Assembly: GCF_012849095.1 (NCBI RefSeq)
Contig: NZ_CP051680.1
Span: 5,239,501 to 5,303,500, forward strand
Origin: Cohnella herbarum
GTDB lineage: Bacteria > Bacillota > Bacilli > Paenibacillales > Paenibacillaceae
Direction: 5' to 3'
DNA length: 64,000 bases
The position numbers and the translations under genes are program-made. Below are positions 37,165 to 48,605 of the stretch, piece by piece; within the stretch, counting starts at the first letter, position 1; each line of letters opens with the position of its first letter. Under the pieces are notes generated by a model that was given only the letters and a program-made list of their open reading frames with translations, did no database searches and had not been told where the DNA came from.

Positions 37165-38118
37165 TCATAGAATCGATCTGCCCGTCGCCAGCCTGCTGAC
37201 GTAGTTGGCCAACACCAGCAGAGCGATGCTGACAATCGATCTGGCAACCCCGATCGCGGTCGCATAGGAGAAATTGAGCGATTGCAAACCGTTAAAATAA
37301 ACATAGGTATCGATGATTTCGAGATGGTCCTTGACCATCGGGTTCATGAACGTAAAGATCTGTTCGAACCCGGCTCCGGAGAGCAGATTGCCGATGCCCA
37401 GCACGAAGAGCACGACGAACGTCGGCATCATGCCCGGCAGGGAGATATGCCACGCTTCCCGCAACCGTCCCGCCCCGTCGACCCGGGCCGCTTCGTACAG
37501 CTCCTGGTCGATGCCGGACAACGCGGCGAGATAGATAATCGCTCCCCATCCGACGCCCTTCCATAGACCGACCAGCGTCTGGAATACCCATGCGGCACTC
37601 GAATTGGCCAGTATATCCGTCGGGTGCCCGATCCAGCCCAGCTTCAGGAGCATGCTGTTCAACAGCCCGTCGTCCACCGAGAAGAAGCTGAAGAAGACGT
37701 AGTAGACGATGATCCAGGAGATGAAGTTCGGAAAGGAAGACAACGTCTGTACGAACTTCCGGAACGGAAGCGATTTCACTTCGTTTAACAATAAAGCCAA
37801 GATCATCGGAGCCGGTGCGATGACCAGCCCCAGGAAGCTGAGTACGAGCGTATTGCGCAGCGCCCGAAGGAACGTCTCGTCGGTGGCCATGCGGATAAAG
37901 TGTTTCCAACCGACGGGATCGTGAGCCAATAAGCTCTTGCCGGGAAAGTAGTCGAAGAACACGATCGCCCATCCCAGCAAAGGAACGTAGTTGAACAAGA
38001 TGACCAAAGCGAAGAAAGGGATCGTCATCGCTAACAAAGACGCTTTTAAACGTCTGTTCGCGGCTTTGGCGGCTGGTTTTGGTTGGCGGGTCGCCTTCGC
38101 GACCGTCTGAGCGCTCAT
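37165..38118 (-). CDS. Carbohydrate ABC transporter permease, LplB type (317 aa)
   Basis: A basic cytoplasmic N-terminus precedes six membrane helices, starting with LLAMTIPFFALVILFNYVPL. The EAA loop is EAARVDGAGRLREAWHISLP (about 225-245). It lies 3 bases after the isomerase gene and 28 bases before the partner permease, so it belongs to the same operon. Confidence 0.92.
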   Translation of the reverse strand: MSAQTVAKATRQPKPAAKAANRRLKASLLAMTIPFFALVILFNYVPLLGWAIVFFDYFPGKSLLAHDPVGWKHFIRMATDETFLRALRNTLVLSFLGLVIAPAPMILALLLNEVKSLPFRKFVQTLSSFPNFISWIIVYYVFFSFFSVDDGLLNSMLLKLGWIGHPTDILANSSAAWVFQTLVGLWKGVGWGAIIYLAALSGIDQELYEAARVDGAGRLREAWHISLPGMMPTFVVLFVLGIGNLLSGAGFEQIFTFMNPMVKDHLEIIDTYVYFNGLQSLNFSYATAIGVARSIVSIALLVLANYVSRLATGRSIL

Positions 38119-38121
38119 TCG

Positions 38122-39552
38122 TTACTCCGCTCCGTGCCTGTACGTGCGCCAGCCCTTATACTTGCCGAAAGCTTCTTCGACCGACTCGGCAACGGTGGAC
38201 ATCGTGGACGCGACATGATGCTCGAATCCGCTTTCGCACAAATAACGGAGCAGCTTCTGGAACCGCGGCACTTGGATGACGCCGTACCCGCCGAACGTCT
38301 TCAACGGATCTTTCGTGAAGGCCGCTTCGCCGACATAGGAGATGATTTCTCCGTTCACGTCGTCCGTCGCGATTCCGCAGTACGTGAACGCGCTCGGCTT
38401 AATTCGCCCTTGAATCGTGCCAAGCGTTCTTTCCTTGCCGACGGTGCCCGATAGAATCTCGTGATAGTCCATGCGGATCTCCTCGAACATTTCCTTAGGC
38501 AGGTTGCTGCAGTGGAATACGACGCCCTTGTCCGGATTGTCCCCGTAATTGTTGTTCCAGTCCAACAGCGCGCTTGGCTTGCCGGATGCTTGCTGCAAAG
38601 CGTACATCGACACGAGTCCGGTAATGTCGACCTCGCAAGCGCTCGGAATGAGCTGGCTGCTCAGCATGCTCATGATCGTGCAAGGCACGATGCCGAAATA
38701 TTCCTCCATCGAAGTCCAGCATTGGATGGCCGTTCCGGCCAGCTCGTTCTCCGCCATCCACTCTTCGATGACGACTCCGAGCGTCGCCATTCGCACTAGA
38801 TTGTCCTGCGGAAAGCCTTTCGTGTTCACGTAAGCCGCGATTTCCTCCAGCTTGCGCTTGACGGCCGCGTCAGACTCCTTCTTCTTGCCTGCCCGGCCGA
38901 ACACTTCGGACAAGTCGAGCGTCTCGATGCTGATTCCCGAACGCTCCAATAGCTTCTCACTGTAACGAACCGTGTTAAAGGATGCCGGACGCGCGCCGAT
39001 CGATCCCAATCGAGCGTTCTTAAGCGACGACACGACACGGCATGTGCCTGCGAATTTCCTCAAGTCGTTCCGGAAGCTCTCGCTGTCGGGATTGACCGTA
39101 TGTTTCTCGGTCAACGTGAATGGAATGCCGTACTGCCTCAGGTTGTTGCATACCGACATTTTGCCGCAGAAGCTGTCTCGGCGGTGCTGGATGCCCATCG
39201 CTTGAATGTCGTCGTCGAACGCATGGACGAGAACGGGAACGTTCAACTCCGCGAATCTTAACGTGTTGGCTACGCCCTTCTCTTCTCCGAAATTCGGCAA
39301 GGAGACGAGAATGCCGTCTATACGGTCCCGGTTGGCCTTGAATAGCTCGGCACATTTATGCGCTTCGTCTAAGGTCATGACCGCGCCGTATTCCGTCGCC
39401 GACTCTTCCAGTATGACGGCCTCCAGCCCTTCCTCCGCCAGAATGCGGACAATTTCCGCCCGGCCGGATTGGCTGAGATGCCCGGGGAAAAATCCCCTGT
39501 TGCCGATGATGACGCCTAGCGTCGTTTTCCGTCGTGCCCGTTGTTGGATCAT
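38122..39552 (-). CDS. L-fucose/L-arabinose isomerase-family protein (476 aa)
   Basis: ATG at 39552 overlaps the kinase stop by ATGA, indicating coupled translation. The protein shows the isomerase-family signature TAIQCWTSMEEYFGIVPC followed by SACEVDITGLVSMYALQQAS and VFHCSNLP, which carry the likely metal ligands (Glu, Asp, His). Length is below typical FucI (about 590) and close to the shorter sugar-isomerase group in Firmicutes. In this operon it would interconvert an aldose, plausibly arabinose released by the GH51 enzyme, with its ketose. The exact sugar is inferred. Confidence 0.85.
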   Translation of the reverse strand: MIQQRARRKTTLGVIIGNRGFFPGHLSQSGRAEIVRILAEEGLEAVILEESATEYGAVMTLDEAHKCAELFKANRDRIDGILVSLPNFGEEKGVANTLRFAELNVPVLVHAFDDDIQAMGIQHRRDSFCGKMSVCNNLRQYGIPFTLTEKHTVNPDSESFRNDLRKFAGTCRVVSSLKNARLGSIGARPASFNTVRYSEKLLERSGISIETLDLSEVFGRAGKKKESDAAVKRKLEEIAAYVNTKGFPQDNLVRMATLGVVIEEWMAENELAGTAIQCWTSMEEYFGIVPCTIMSMLSSQLIPSACEVDITGLVSMYALQQASGKPSALLDWNNNYGDNPDKGVVFHCSNLPKEMFEEIRMDYHEILSGTVGKERTLGTIQGRIKPSAFTYCGIATDDVNGEIISYVGEAAFTKDPLKTFGGYGVIQVPRFQKLLRYLCESGFEHHVASTMSTVAESVEEAFGKYKGWRTYRHGAE

Positions 39553-40742
39553 GTGTGCAGCCCTCCATATGTTGTCTTGTTCGTTCGGCAATCCGCCGGC
39601 CCGTGCCAGATACCTTCGTCTCCGTTCCATGCCCAGCCTTCAAGATCTTGGGGAACGGAAAGTCTCTCCCATCCGCGTTCGACTCTGCTCCATACGTCGT
39701 CCCAGGCGGCGATGCCCGCCGTCGCTTCCGCCGCTTCCACGCTGAACGCGCCCACGGCGACAGCCGCAGTCATCGTCCGTTCCAGCGACAGGCCTCGGCG
39801 CATGCCGTACAGGTACCCCGCGATCGTGCTGTCTCCCGCTCCGGTCGTGCCTACGAGATTCGCTTTGAAACAAGGCGCCCACAGCTCCCGCTCCCGCGAG
39901 CGGGCGTACAAACCGGAGCTGCCGATTTTCAATACGACCGTGCCGCACCCGAACGCCAGCAGCCGCTCCGCCAAATTGCGGATCGTCGCAATCGGCGTTC
40001 TCTCGCACAGCTCCGCCTTGCCGAACGTTCGTAGCAGATCTTCGTAGGCCGGTTGATCCGTCATGAGAAGCGCTTCTTCCAGACTCGGCATGAACAGATC
40101 CACGTGAGGCAGCGCCTTCTCCAGAATACGGACCCAATCCAGTCCGTAGGCGACGGTACCGGCGCCCGGCAGCGCCATATCCAAAGAGGTGGAAATGCCC
40201 ATGCCCTTAATTCGGCTCAGCATCCGCTCCAGCCGAACGCCTCCATCATCGATCATCCGCTTCATGAGCGGCGGATAACCGAAGTGAAAGTGTTCGATGC
40301 CCTCTAATGCTCCATATGGAACATCCTCATCAGTGAACGTATCGTTCGCGCCCGGACAGTGAAGGAAAATCCGATCCGTCCCGGGCGGACTGATCACAAG
40401 TGTGTACGAGCTGACCTCTTGGTTCGCCCGGATCAGCCCGGAAGCGAGCCCCTGATCGATCCGCTCCAGCGTACTTACCGTCATCTCGCCGAAGACGTCG
40501 TCGCCGACCTTGCCGATCAGCTTGACGTTCGCGCCCAATCGATGCAACGCCACTCCGGTGTTGGATACCGCGCCTCCCGTCGCGATCGCGGCGGCGCCTA
40601 CCTCGACGAGGTTCCCCGGCGTTAAGAGCGAACCGATTGCGGCCGTCGCGGCATGCGGAAATTCCGGGATGATATCTACCGCGATATGCCCGCATATCGC
40701 AATGCTCGGTTCCTGCGTCTCCGCTGCGGCTTTCGTTGCCAT
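39549..40742 (-). CDS. PfkB-family carbohydrate kinase (397 aa)
   Basis: The start is placed at ATG 40742 (MATKAAAE) because AGGAGG lies eight bases upstream. The N-terminal PfkB pattern GHIAVDIIPEFP and GGAVSNTGVALHRLGANVKL are clear (about 20-75). The C-terminal GTTGAGDSTIAGYLYG (about 305) carries the catalytic Asp and anion hole. It probably phosphorylates a ketose or other monosaccharide in the operon's pathway. The last 50 residues are a Trp-rich extension unusual for PfkB proteins. Confidence 0.9.
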   Translation of the reverse strand: MATKAAAETQEPSIAICGHIAVDIIPEFPHAATAAIGSLLTPGNLVEVGAAAIATGGAVSNTGVALHRLGANVKLIGKVGDDVFGEMTVSTLERIDQGLASGLIRANQEVSSYTLVISPPGTDRIFLHCPGANDTFTDEDVPYGALEGIEHFHFGYPPLMKRMIDDGGVRLERMLSRIKGMGISTSLDMALPGAGTVAYGLDWVRILEKALPHVDLFMPSLEEALLMTDQPAYEDLLRTFGKAELCERTPIATIRNLAERLLAFGCGTVVLKIGSSGLYARSRERELWAPCFKANLVGTTGAGDSTIAGYLYGMRRGLSLERTMTAAVAVGAFSVEAAEATAGIAAWDDVWSRVERGWERLSVPQDLEGWAWNGDEGIWHGPADCRTNKTTYGGLHT

Positions 40743-40790
40743 ATTGACCGCCTCCTCCATGCGGATAATGCTAATTGCTCATGTATAAGG

Positions 40791-41693
40791 CTATCCCTTC
40801 ACGTAACGGCGCCAATACTCGACCGATTCCTTGTGATCTTGAACGATAGAGAATTCCGAAGACCACGCCTCGCGGTGATAGATTTCGAACACCAATTCCG
40901 CTTCCTTGGCGCCCGATTGCTCCAAGGCTTCAATGACCTTCTCCGCATGAATGATGCCGATCTCGTTATAAGCTTTCGTGAACGGCCAATGCCTGCTGTG
41001 ACCGGCTTCCGTCTGCTGGATGTGCACGATTGGAGATACGCTGCCGAGCTCTCGAATCCAGCGGTAAGGATCCCTGTCATCCGGATGCGGAGCATGGCCC
41101 GGATCGAGACAGAGCCTAAACGGCAATCCTGCCCCGTCGTTCAGCCTCGCTAGCAATTCCTTCGTCTCCTCGACCGTGTTCGCGTATTCGCGGGGAATCG
41201 ACATCGGCTCGAAAATCATGCAATCCATGCCAAGCTCGCGGCAGTGCCAGCTGAGCTCCTGCCAATGCTTGATCCCCTCCAAGGTAATCTCTTCGCGCCT
41301 TGCCGGGTCATCGTAGTCGTTAAACGTCAGGATGCCGGGATGCCCGCCCGTCATCTTGGCGCCCATGCGCGCGGAGATGTCGGCGAACTTCTTGAACCAA
41401 GCGAGCCACACCTTGCGCTGCTCCGGATCGGGATGCATGAAATGGTTGACCCGGGTGAACGAGCTCAAGAACGTGCTCGTAATGTTTAGACCGTATTTCT
41501 GCGTGTTCTCCAAGATCTCTTCGACTTGTCGCTCAATGATCTCGTCGGGGAGGAAGACGTTTAAGATATCCGCGACGAATTGCACGTATTTCAATCCCAG
41601 CTCTTCCGCCACGATTCTCGTCCATACGTGCGGCTCCGGGTATTTGTTGTTAGCGAATCCCAAGTTGATGCCCAATTTTAGATCCACAGCCAT
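40791..41693 (-). CDS. TIM-barrel sugar (phosphate) isomerase/epimerase (300 aa)
   Basis: The AP-endonuclease-2/xylose-isomerase-like barrel is recognisable: N-terminal KLGINLGFANNKYPEPHVWT, metal-site candidates at MIFEPMSIPRE (Glu), LCLDPGHAP (Asp, His), IVHIQQTEAG (His, Gln) and FEIYHREAW (Glu, His). The start adjoins the stop of the arabinofuranosidase gene. Together with the isomerase and kinase it would complete conversion to a pentose-phosphate intermediate, replacing a classical AraD; this is inference. Confidence 0.88.
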   Translation of the reverse strand: MAVDLKLGINLGFANNKYPEPHVWTRIVAEELGLKYVQFVADILNVFLPDEIIERQVEEILENTQKYGLNITSTFLSSFTRVNHFMHPDPEQRKVWLAWFKKFADISARMGAKMTGGHPGILTFNDYDDPARREEITLEGIKHWQELSWHCRELGMDCMIFEPMSIPREYANTVEETKELLARLNDGAGLPFRLCLDPGHAPHPDDRDPYRWIRELGSVSPIVHIQQTEAGHSRHWPFTKAYNEIGIIHAEKVIEALEQSGAKEAELVFEIYHREAWSSEFSIVQDHKESVEYWRRYVKG

Positions 41694-43658
<1,965 letters not shown>

Positions 43659-43925
43659 AAAATGTGCTTTGGTGGGAGGATGGTTGGCGCGATCGGCGAA
43701 TCAAGGCACAAAATGTACCTTGGCTGGAGGATGGTTGACGCGATCGGCGAATCAAGGCACAAAATGTGCCTTCGCTGGAGGATGGTTGGCGCGATCGGCG
43801 AATCAAGGTACAAAATGTGCCTTCGCTGGAGGATGGTTGACGCGATCGGTGAATCAAGGCATAAAATGTACCTTGGCTGGACTATGTTTGGCGCGATCGG
43901 CGAATGAAGGCATAAAATGTGCCTT
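43659..43925. repeat. 51-bp tandem repeat, five units plus a partial sixth
   Basis: Units begin (AAAATGT) at exactly 43659, 43710, 43761, 43812, 43863 and 43914. Each holds GGAGGATGGTTGGCGCGATC and ends AATCAAGGCAC. The junctions form hairpins AAGGCAC-AAAA-TGTGCCTT. Because 51 is a multiple of three, long open frames run through on both strands with 17-residue repeats, but none has a convincing start site. I do not annotate a protein here. Confidence 0.9.
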
Positions 43926-44033
43926 GGTTCTATTTATAATTATGTGTACATTGCTCAGGAACTTTTTCCAGTAGGATCAAGCAATAAAGTTCAAGTTATC
44001 CACAATTTTTAATCGGTTATAATTTCCTAAACA

Positions 44034-44067
44034 ATAAAAAACTCCGCAAGAGCAAGCTCCTGCGGAG
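44034..44067 (-). terminator. Terminator of the large secreted protein gene
   Basis: CTCCGCA pairs with TGCGGAG around an inner GAGC/GCTC stem. On the minus strand a run of six T follows. It lies just after the stop at 44074. Confidence 0.85.
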
Positions 44068-44073
44068 ACGGGA

Positions 44074-47000
44074 CTAGTGATTCAACTGTTGACGGACGGA
44101 TAGCGGCAGCTGCTCGATCGTATCGATATCCATGCTGCCGAACCGATCCTCAAGCTTGGACAGCGGGTCGGTCTGGGCTACGGATACCCATGGCAGCCAA
44201 TAAGGGTTAAACGCCGCCTCCAGGTAATCCGCCCCTATTCCTTCCCGAACCAAACCTTTTTGCGCCAAGCCGTTCTTGCCTAACCAATCCGAGATTTGAT
44301 TCGCGTTATGCTGGTAGAGCTTCGCCTGCTGGAGATAGTGCGGGTCGTTCGTGAAGAGGTACAGCCGGTAAAACGGTTCGGACAAATATGCGGAATAGAC
44401 ATCCACATAGGACAAACCCGTCTTCACCAAGCTAAGACCGACGAGATCCGAAGTGTAATGATAGGCCGAGTTCGGGTTAAAAGGGTTCGTGCTCCCCGGA
44501 TCTTGAGCGTTCGGATCGGTCGGTACGTACGGTTTGACGCGAAACGGATAAGCGTACGTCCATGTCTCCGTATAATCGGCCGCGGACTTCGCCGCCGTCA
44601 GCCATTTGGGATCTTGCGTGATATCCAGTAGAGCTAAATATCCGTAGAGCGCGATAGCCCCGGCTTCTTTGTCGTAGATGACTTGATGCAGGTAATCCGC
44701 CGTACCTCCGACATAGGTGCCGAACGGGAATAGAACCGTACGGGACATCTCGCCGGCAGCCAGCGCTGCGGTTTTGTATTTCGCATCTCCCGTAACCTCG
44801 TATAACCTCGCCAAGTACCCAATCGGAACGGTCGTATTGAATTTGCTCAGACTGGCTGGATTGCCGTTCTGATCGTAAGCTCTGTAGAAGCTGCCGTCGG
44901 CATTCTGATTGTTCACGAGCCAATCTCCGTAACGCCGCGCGAAAGCCAGCCAATCCGGCTTCGAATAGCCATGAGCTAGCGCGACCTCATAGGCGTCGAT
45001 GACCCCTTCCATTCCGTCCGTCGCAGTGCGCAGGAAGATCGGGGTCGGGAACCATCCGTTCCCGAGCATATCGTAATCCGTTCGAACCAATCCGTACGTG
45101 TTCTTCTGGTTCGGATTAGATGCATTCATAGCGGCGTTCTGCGCCCACCAATCGATCGAAGCCGCGCCTTTCGCATACTGGTTCGGCAAATTGGATTGAA
45201 GTCCATGCCGAAGCAGTTGATACGAAGCGGGCAGTACTTGCCCGACGAACCCGGACTGCATGTGCAGATCGTGTACCCCGTCGCTGCCGTCCGTATCGTA
45301 AAATCCGGTATACACATTCGCTTTGAACGGCATGCCCATCACGTTCTGCGGCCCGAAAGGCTGCATGTGGGAATCGATCGTCTCAAGCGCGTTCTCGTAG
45401 ATCGCGTCAACGTCCAAGGGATTCGTCTGGGGATTGTAGATGCCGTAGAAATAGCGATAGGCGCCGGACATCGCTTCCCCGTAATTAGGAGCTTTCTGGG
45501 CTTTGAGCACGAGCTCGTACAATTGCGAAGCGCCTAGGACGACAGGCTGGCTCTTGCGCGACCAGCGATTGGGATTTCCGCTTTGCTGGACGTACGTTTT
45601 CTCCCCTTCCGATCCGGGATAGACGAAATCGAGCGTCGGCTGCGGCGCTTTGTGCACCCCGAGGGAGCCGAACTTGTACACGTTACCGACCTTCCAATGC
45701 GTCGTGTTGCCGAAGGGATCTGTCACTTTTGCGGCCGCGTCCAGCTCGCCTTCGGGGGAATCTTCCAGCTCCGTCGCGTTCAAATGGAGCATGGAGAGAA
45801 CCGATTGCGTCGTATTATTGCGCATCATAAACATCGGCAGCGGCAGCCTCGTCTCGCGCATCCAATAGTAGTTGTCCGAGAAATCGCTGGCCAACGCTTG
45901 CGATTCCACGAAGTCGGTCTGCCCCGTTGCCGGGTTGTAGCCGTTCTGCTGATACCAATTGGCGGGAGCGAAGTATTCGTAGTTCAAGAAGTTTCTCGCT
46001 TCTCGCGATTCGTTCGGATAGAGCCCGAAGACGGTACCGAAGCCCTCGTCGCCGGCCTGCGCCGCAATAACGCTCACTTGGCGACGAAGACGGAAGGCTC
46101 CCGAACCGTCATACGGGGAATATTCGTCGGTGAAAGAGAACGCAGATCCCCGATCCGTCGATACCGTTCCGCTTCCCACCCATCCGCCTTGGCCATCGCT
46201 AGCGATCTGGCTGTAGTTCGCTTTGTATTCACGCAATTTCCCGCCGGTATCCCGGATCTGTATCATGAGCGGGCGCTGTTGGCCGAATGGTCTCCGCTTT
46301 CCGTCCTGCTCATAGATCGCGAGGCCGTAACGGCCGTCTCCGTCGTTAACGGGCATGAGCTTATAACCTCCGGAAACGGCAGCCAACGCCGCGGCTTGCT
46401 GGTTCTGCACAAGCTCGAACCGCCACCCTTGATGAGGGCCGGGAGTACTCCCGGCCCACTGCTGAACCTTCGTACCGCCTGAGGTGACGCCGTTCTCCAA
46501 CGTGGCGACGAATCCGCTCGCCTTCGACTGCAATTTGTAATATCCGTTCGCGATCGGGACGAACGACCACCGCTGACTATCGGGAGCCGCGATAACCGTC
46601 CCGCAAGAAGTCAACTTCAGGTACGCTCCCAATTGTTGTTGCCCAATCGGCTGATTCGATACGGTGAGGCAGCTTGCTTCGGCGCTCGCGGAACGAACGA
46701 AAAAATAGCCGTTGCCGTCTTGTACGATCCGCCATTGCTGGGAAGTATCCTGCAGATCCTCGTAGATGTCCACCGTCAACCCGTCCGGAGCGACTTCCAG
46801 CAACTTGCCGGCCGCATCTGAACGGATTTTGTACGTATTCCCCGTCACGATAGCCGATCCTCCCAGCACGGACTGCGTGTTTACGGCCTGATGCGGTTCC
46901 ACAACCAGGTTGTCGAACGCGACGGAATTGTTGCTTCCGCCGCGGAATCCGAGCATCCCCGGATTCATGAACATGCTATCGTATATGTGCAAGAAGAGGA

Positions 47001-47523
47001 CATTATCTACATACGCCTTCATGTCGCCATCTTGCAGTTCGATTCTAATCCTGTAAGCCGTATTGGGGTTAAGCGCGGCTTTGGCCGAGGCCAGCTTCGT
47101 CATCGCGGCTTTGTCGTTAAACCGTCCGATCCATACTTCATCCGCGGCAGTGTCAATGCCAATCCCGTAACCTAACAGATTGTTCGCTCCGTTCTCGGGG
47201 TATTTCACATTCACCAATAAGGCGGCTTCTCCCGCGGTTAATACGGTCACGTCGGCTTCCACCGCATATGCGCCAGATGTAAGCGTTGTCAAATTTCTTA
47301 ACGATTTCGGCCGGTTAGACCCGTTCCCATTCACGACATAAGCCCCGTTCGCGACGGACCAATTGCCCTGAAAGGTCATCCATCCGGCAACACTCCCGTT
47401 GAAATCCTCGGTTAAGTAAGGCGATGCCTTGGCCTCCGGCGGCATCGCTCCCATTGCGCCAGCTATGCATGCCATGATGGTCAAACCCATTATCAGACGC
47501 TTTATCCTTTTCCACTTTCCCAC
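44074..47523 (-). CDS. Secreted carbohydrate-active protein with lectin domains and an alpha-helical toroid (1149 aa)
   Basis: Signal peptide at residues 1-33 (ends AKA). A concanavalin/LamG-like beta-sandwich (about 35-208) starts YLTEDFNGSVAGWMTFQGNW. A ricin-type beta-trefoil (about 218-370) has QQWRIVQDGNGYFFVR-type repeats. The rest (about 380-1140) resembles polysaccharide-active enzymes: a beta-rich part, then helices with DYDMLGNGWFPTPIFLRT and WLVNNQNADGSFYRAYDQNG, as in (alpha/alpha)6 toroid hydrolases, lyases and epimerases. I cannot assign a CAZy family or catalytic residues. The position next to the arabinoside operon suggests extracellular attack on an arabinose-containing polymer. 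Confidence 0.8.
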   Translation of the reverse strand: MGKWKRIKRLIMGLTIMACIAGAMGAMPPEAKASPYLTEDFNGSVAGWMTFQGNWSVANGAYVVNGNGSNRPKSLRNLTTLTSGAYAVEADVTVLTAGEAALLVNVKYPENGANNLLGYGIGIDTAADEVWIGRFNDKAAMTKLASAKAALNPNTAYRIRIELQDGDMKAYVDNVLFLHIYDSMFMNPGMLGFRGGSNNSVAFDNLVVEPHQAVNTQSVLGGSAIVTGNTYKIRSDAAGKLLEVAPDGLTVDIYEDLQDTSQQWRIVQDGNGYFFVRSASAEASCLTVSNQPIGQQQLGAYLKLTSCGTVIAAPDSQRWSFVPIANGYYKLQSKASGFVATLENGVTSGGTKVQQWAGSTPGPHQGWRFELVQNQQAAALAAVSGGYKLMPVNDGDGRYGLAIYEQDGKRRPFGQQRPLMIQIRDTGGKLREYKANYSQIASDGQGGWVGSGTVSTDRGSAFSFTDEYSPYDGSGAFRLRRQVSVIAAQAGDEGFGTVFGLYPNESREARNFLNYEYFAPANWYQQNGYNPATGQTDFVESQALASDFSDNYYWMRETRLPLPMFMMRNNTTQSVLSMLHLNATELEDSPEGELDAAAKVTDPFGNTTHWKVGNVYKFGSLGVHKAPQPTLDFVYPGSEGEKTYVQQSGNPNRWSRKSQPVVLGASQLYELVLKAQKAPNYGEAMSGAYRYFYGIYNPQTNPLDVDAIYENALETIDSHMQPFGPQNVMGMPFKANVYTGFYDTDGSDGVHDLHMQSGFVGQVLPASYQLLRHGLQSNLPNQYAKGAASIDWWAQNAAMNASNPNQKNTYGLVRTDYDMLGNGWFPTPIFLRTATDGMEGVIDAYEVALAHGYSKPDWLAFARRYGDWLVNNQNADGSFYRAYDQNGNPASLSKFNTTVPIGYLARLYEVTGDAKYKTAALAAGEMSRTVLFPFGTYVGGTADYLHQVIYDKEAGAIALYGYLALLDITQDPKWLTAAKSAADYTETWTYAYPFRVKPYVPTDPNAQDPGSTNPFNPNSAYHYTSDLVGLSLVKTGLSYVDVYSAYLSEPFYRLYLFTNDPHYLQQAKLYQHNANQISDWLGKNGLAQKGLVREGIGADYLEAAFNPYWLPWVSVAQTDPLSKLEDRFGSMDIDTIEQLPLSVRQQLNH

Positions 47524-47658
47524 TACGCAGCCCTCCTTGAAGTTTAGGCGGATCGATTTCGTGTCTAGCGTAGCATGAACCGGATTTCATAGATTATAGG
47601 ACTTCTTATTCGAAATTCTATAGATTGCATCCAAAAGTTTTGGAAAGTAAGATTAAGG

Positions 47659-47706
47659 TGGCCATCACTTATGATACGGTTCACGATATCATCTATCGAG
47701 CGAAAA
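47659..47706 (+). repeat. rlmH-3'-end-like attachment repeat (diverged)
   Basis: The block contains ATCACTTATGATACGGTTCA, then diverges, and ends ATCGAGCGAA. The left TTCGCCG arm is replaced by GGTGGCC. Orientation is the same as the other copies. The following 350 bases to 48053 hold no supported gene. Confidence 0.65.
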
Positions 47707-48053
47707 AACCCAGTCACTCAAAATGGTGCCCTGGCTTAGTTGAAAGGGATCAAGCTGTGCGAACCGTGGTTTGATAAATCACAATTCGACGTCATATGAT
47801 GCTATCACTATATCTACAATCAATAATTAATACTTGTTTAGAGGGGCAAACATCAATATAGTCGCGGCAAGGGTTTTGTACAAATGACTACGAATCAGAA
47901 AAATAGTAAATGGCTTCTCCTTTACTTGCCTTTTCCTCAATGGAACTGTCATAAGTATTAATTCATAGAAAATCACTCAACTCATTTTTTTTGCTGTTCC
48001 TTAATAAGCTCCTTTGAAAAATTACTTTAAACTTTATAAACCCTAGTGAAGTT

Positions 48054-48605
48054 TTAATCCTCTTCATATCGTGCAAGACTTACAGCGTCTACTGGCGCCT
48101 GTACTTTACAAACTTCTACTACATGACCAGTGTTAGTTATTTGCATAGGTTCATATCCATGCATCAGCGCCCACTTACCATCAAGGAATCGCTTCAAATA
48201 AACTATCTTAAATCCCTCGTCGGTATCAGTCACAAAAAATATTTGTGAATATCCTATTTCTTTTCTGGTTTTCATATTGTAGCTACAATAAAAACCATAC
48301 AATTTATTTCCAATAATAACTCTACTTAAAGCTTCACCATATGTTGCATTCTGATATTCTTTTACCAGAAAAATATGCCGCTTTATAACGTTGTTTTTAT
48401 TTATTTCCGAAAACTCTACCATGTCTTCATCAAACTCGGCACCGCTTCTTTCGTGTTGATATTTCACTATTGAATGTAAAAAAGACTTGGTTTTATCAGT
48501 AAGTTCCTTGCTTTCTTCATCAGACATTTCCTTTGTAAATATGGACACTGTTGAATGATATTCAGCTTCCAGAAACTCATTAAAAAAATCTACCACTGTT
48601 TTCAT
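48054..48605 (-). CDS. Unknown protein (183 aa)
   Basis: ATG at 48605 follows GAGGGTGGG at somewhat long spacing. The protein is soluble with mixed alpha/beta character; the C-terminal half has a strand-rich pattern (HIFLVKEYQNATYGEALSRV, then IGYSQIFFVTDTDEGFKIVY) reminiscent of NTF2-like or immunity-type folds. I recognise no family. Its AT-rich composition differs from the GC-richer neighbours, suggesting separate origin. It lies in the short cassette that also holds recombinase debris. Confidence 0.6.
   Translation of the reverse strand: MKTVVDFFNEFLEAEYHSTVSIFTKEMSDEESKELTDKTKSFLHSIVKYQHERSGAEFDEDMVEFSEINKNNVIKRHIFLVKEYQNATYGEALSRVIIGNKLYGFYCSYNMKTRKEIGYSQIFFVTDTDEGFKIVYLKRFLDGKWALMHGYEPMQITNTGHVVEVCKVQAPVDAVSLARYEED

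Noticed and set aside
43659-43925. CRISPR array or repeat protein in the 51-bp tandem repeat
   Set aside because: The whole unit is repeated, with no variable spacer. The open frames on both strands follow from a period divisible by three, and none has a ribosome binding site.
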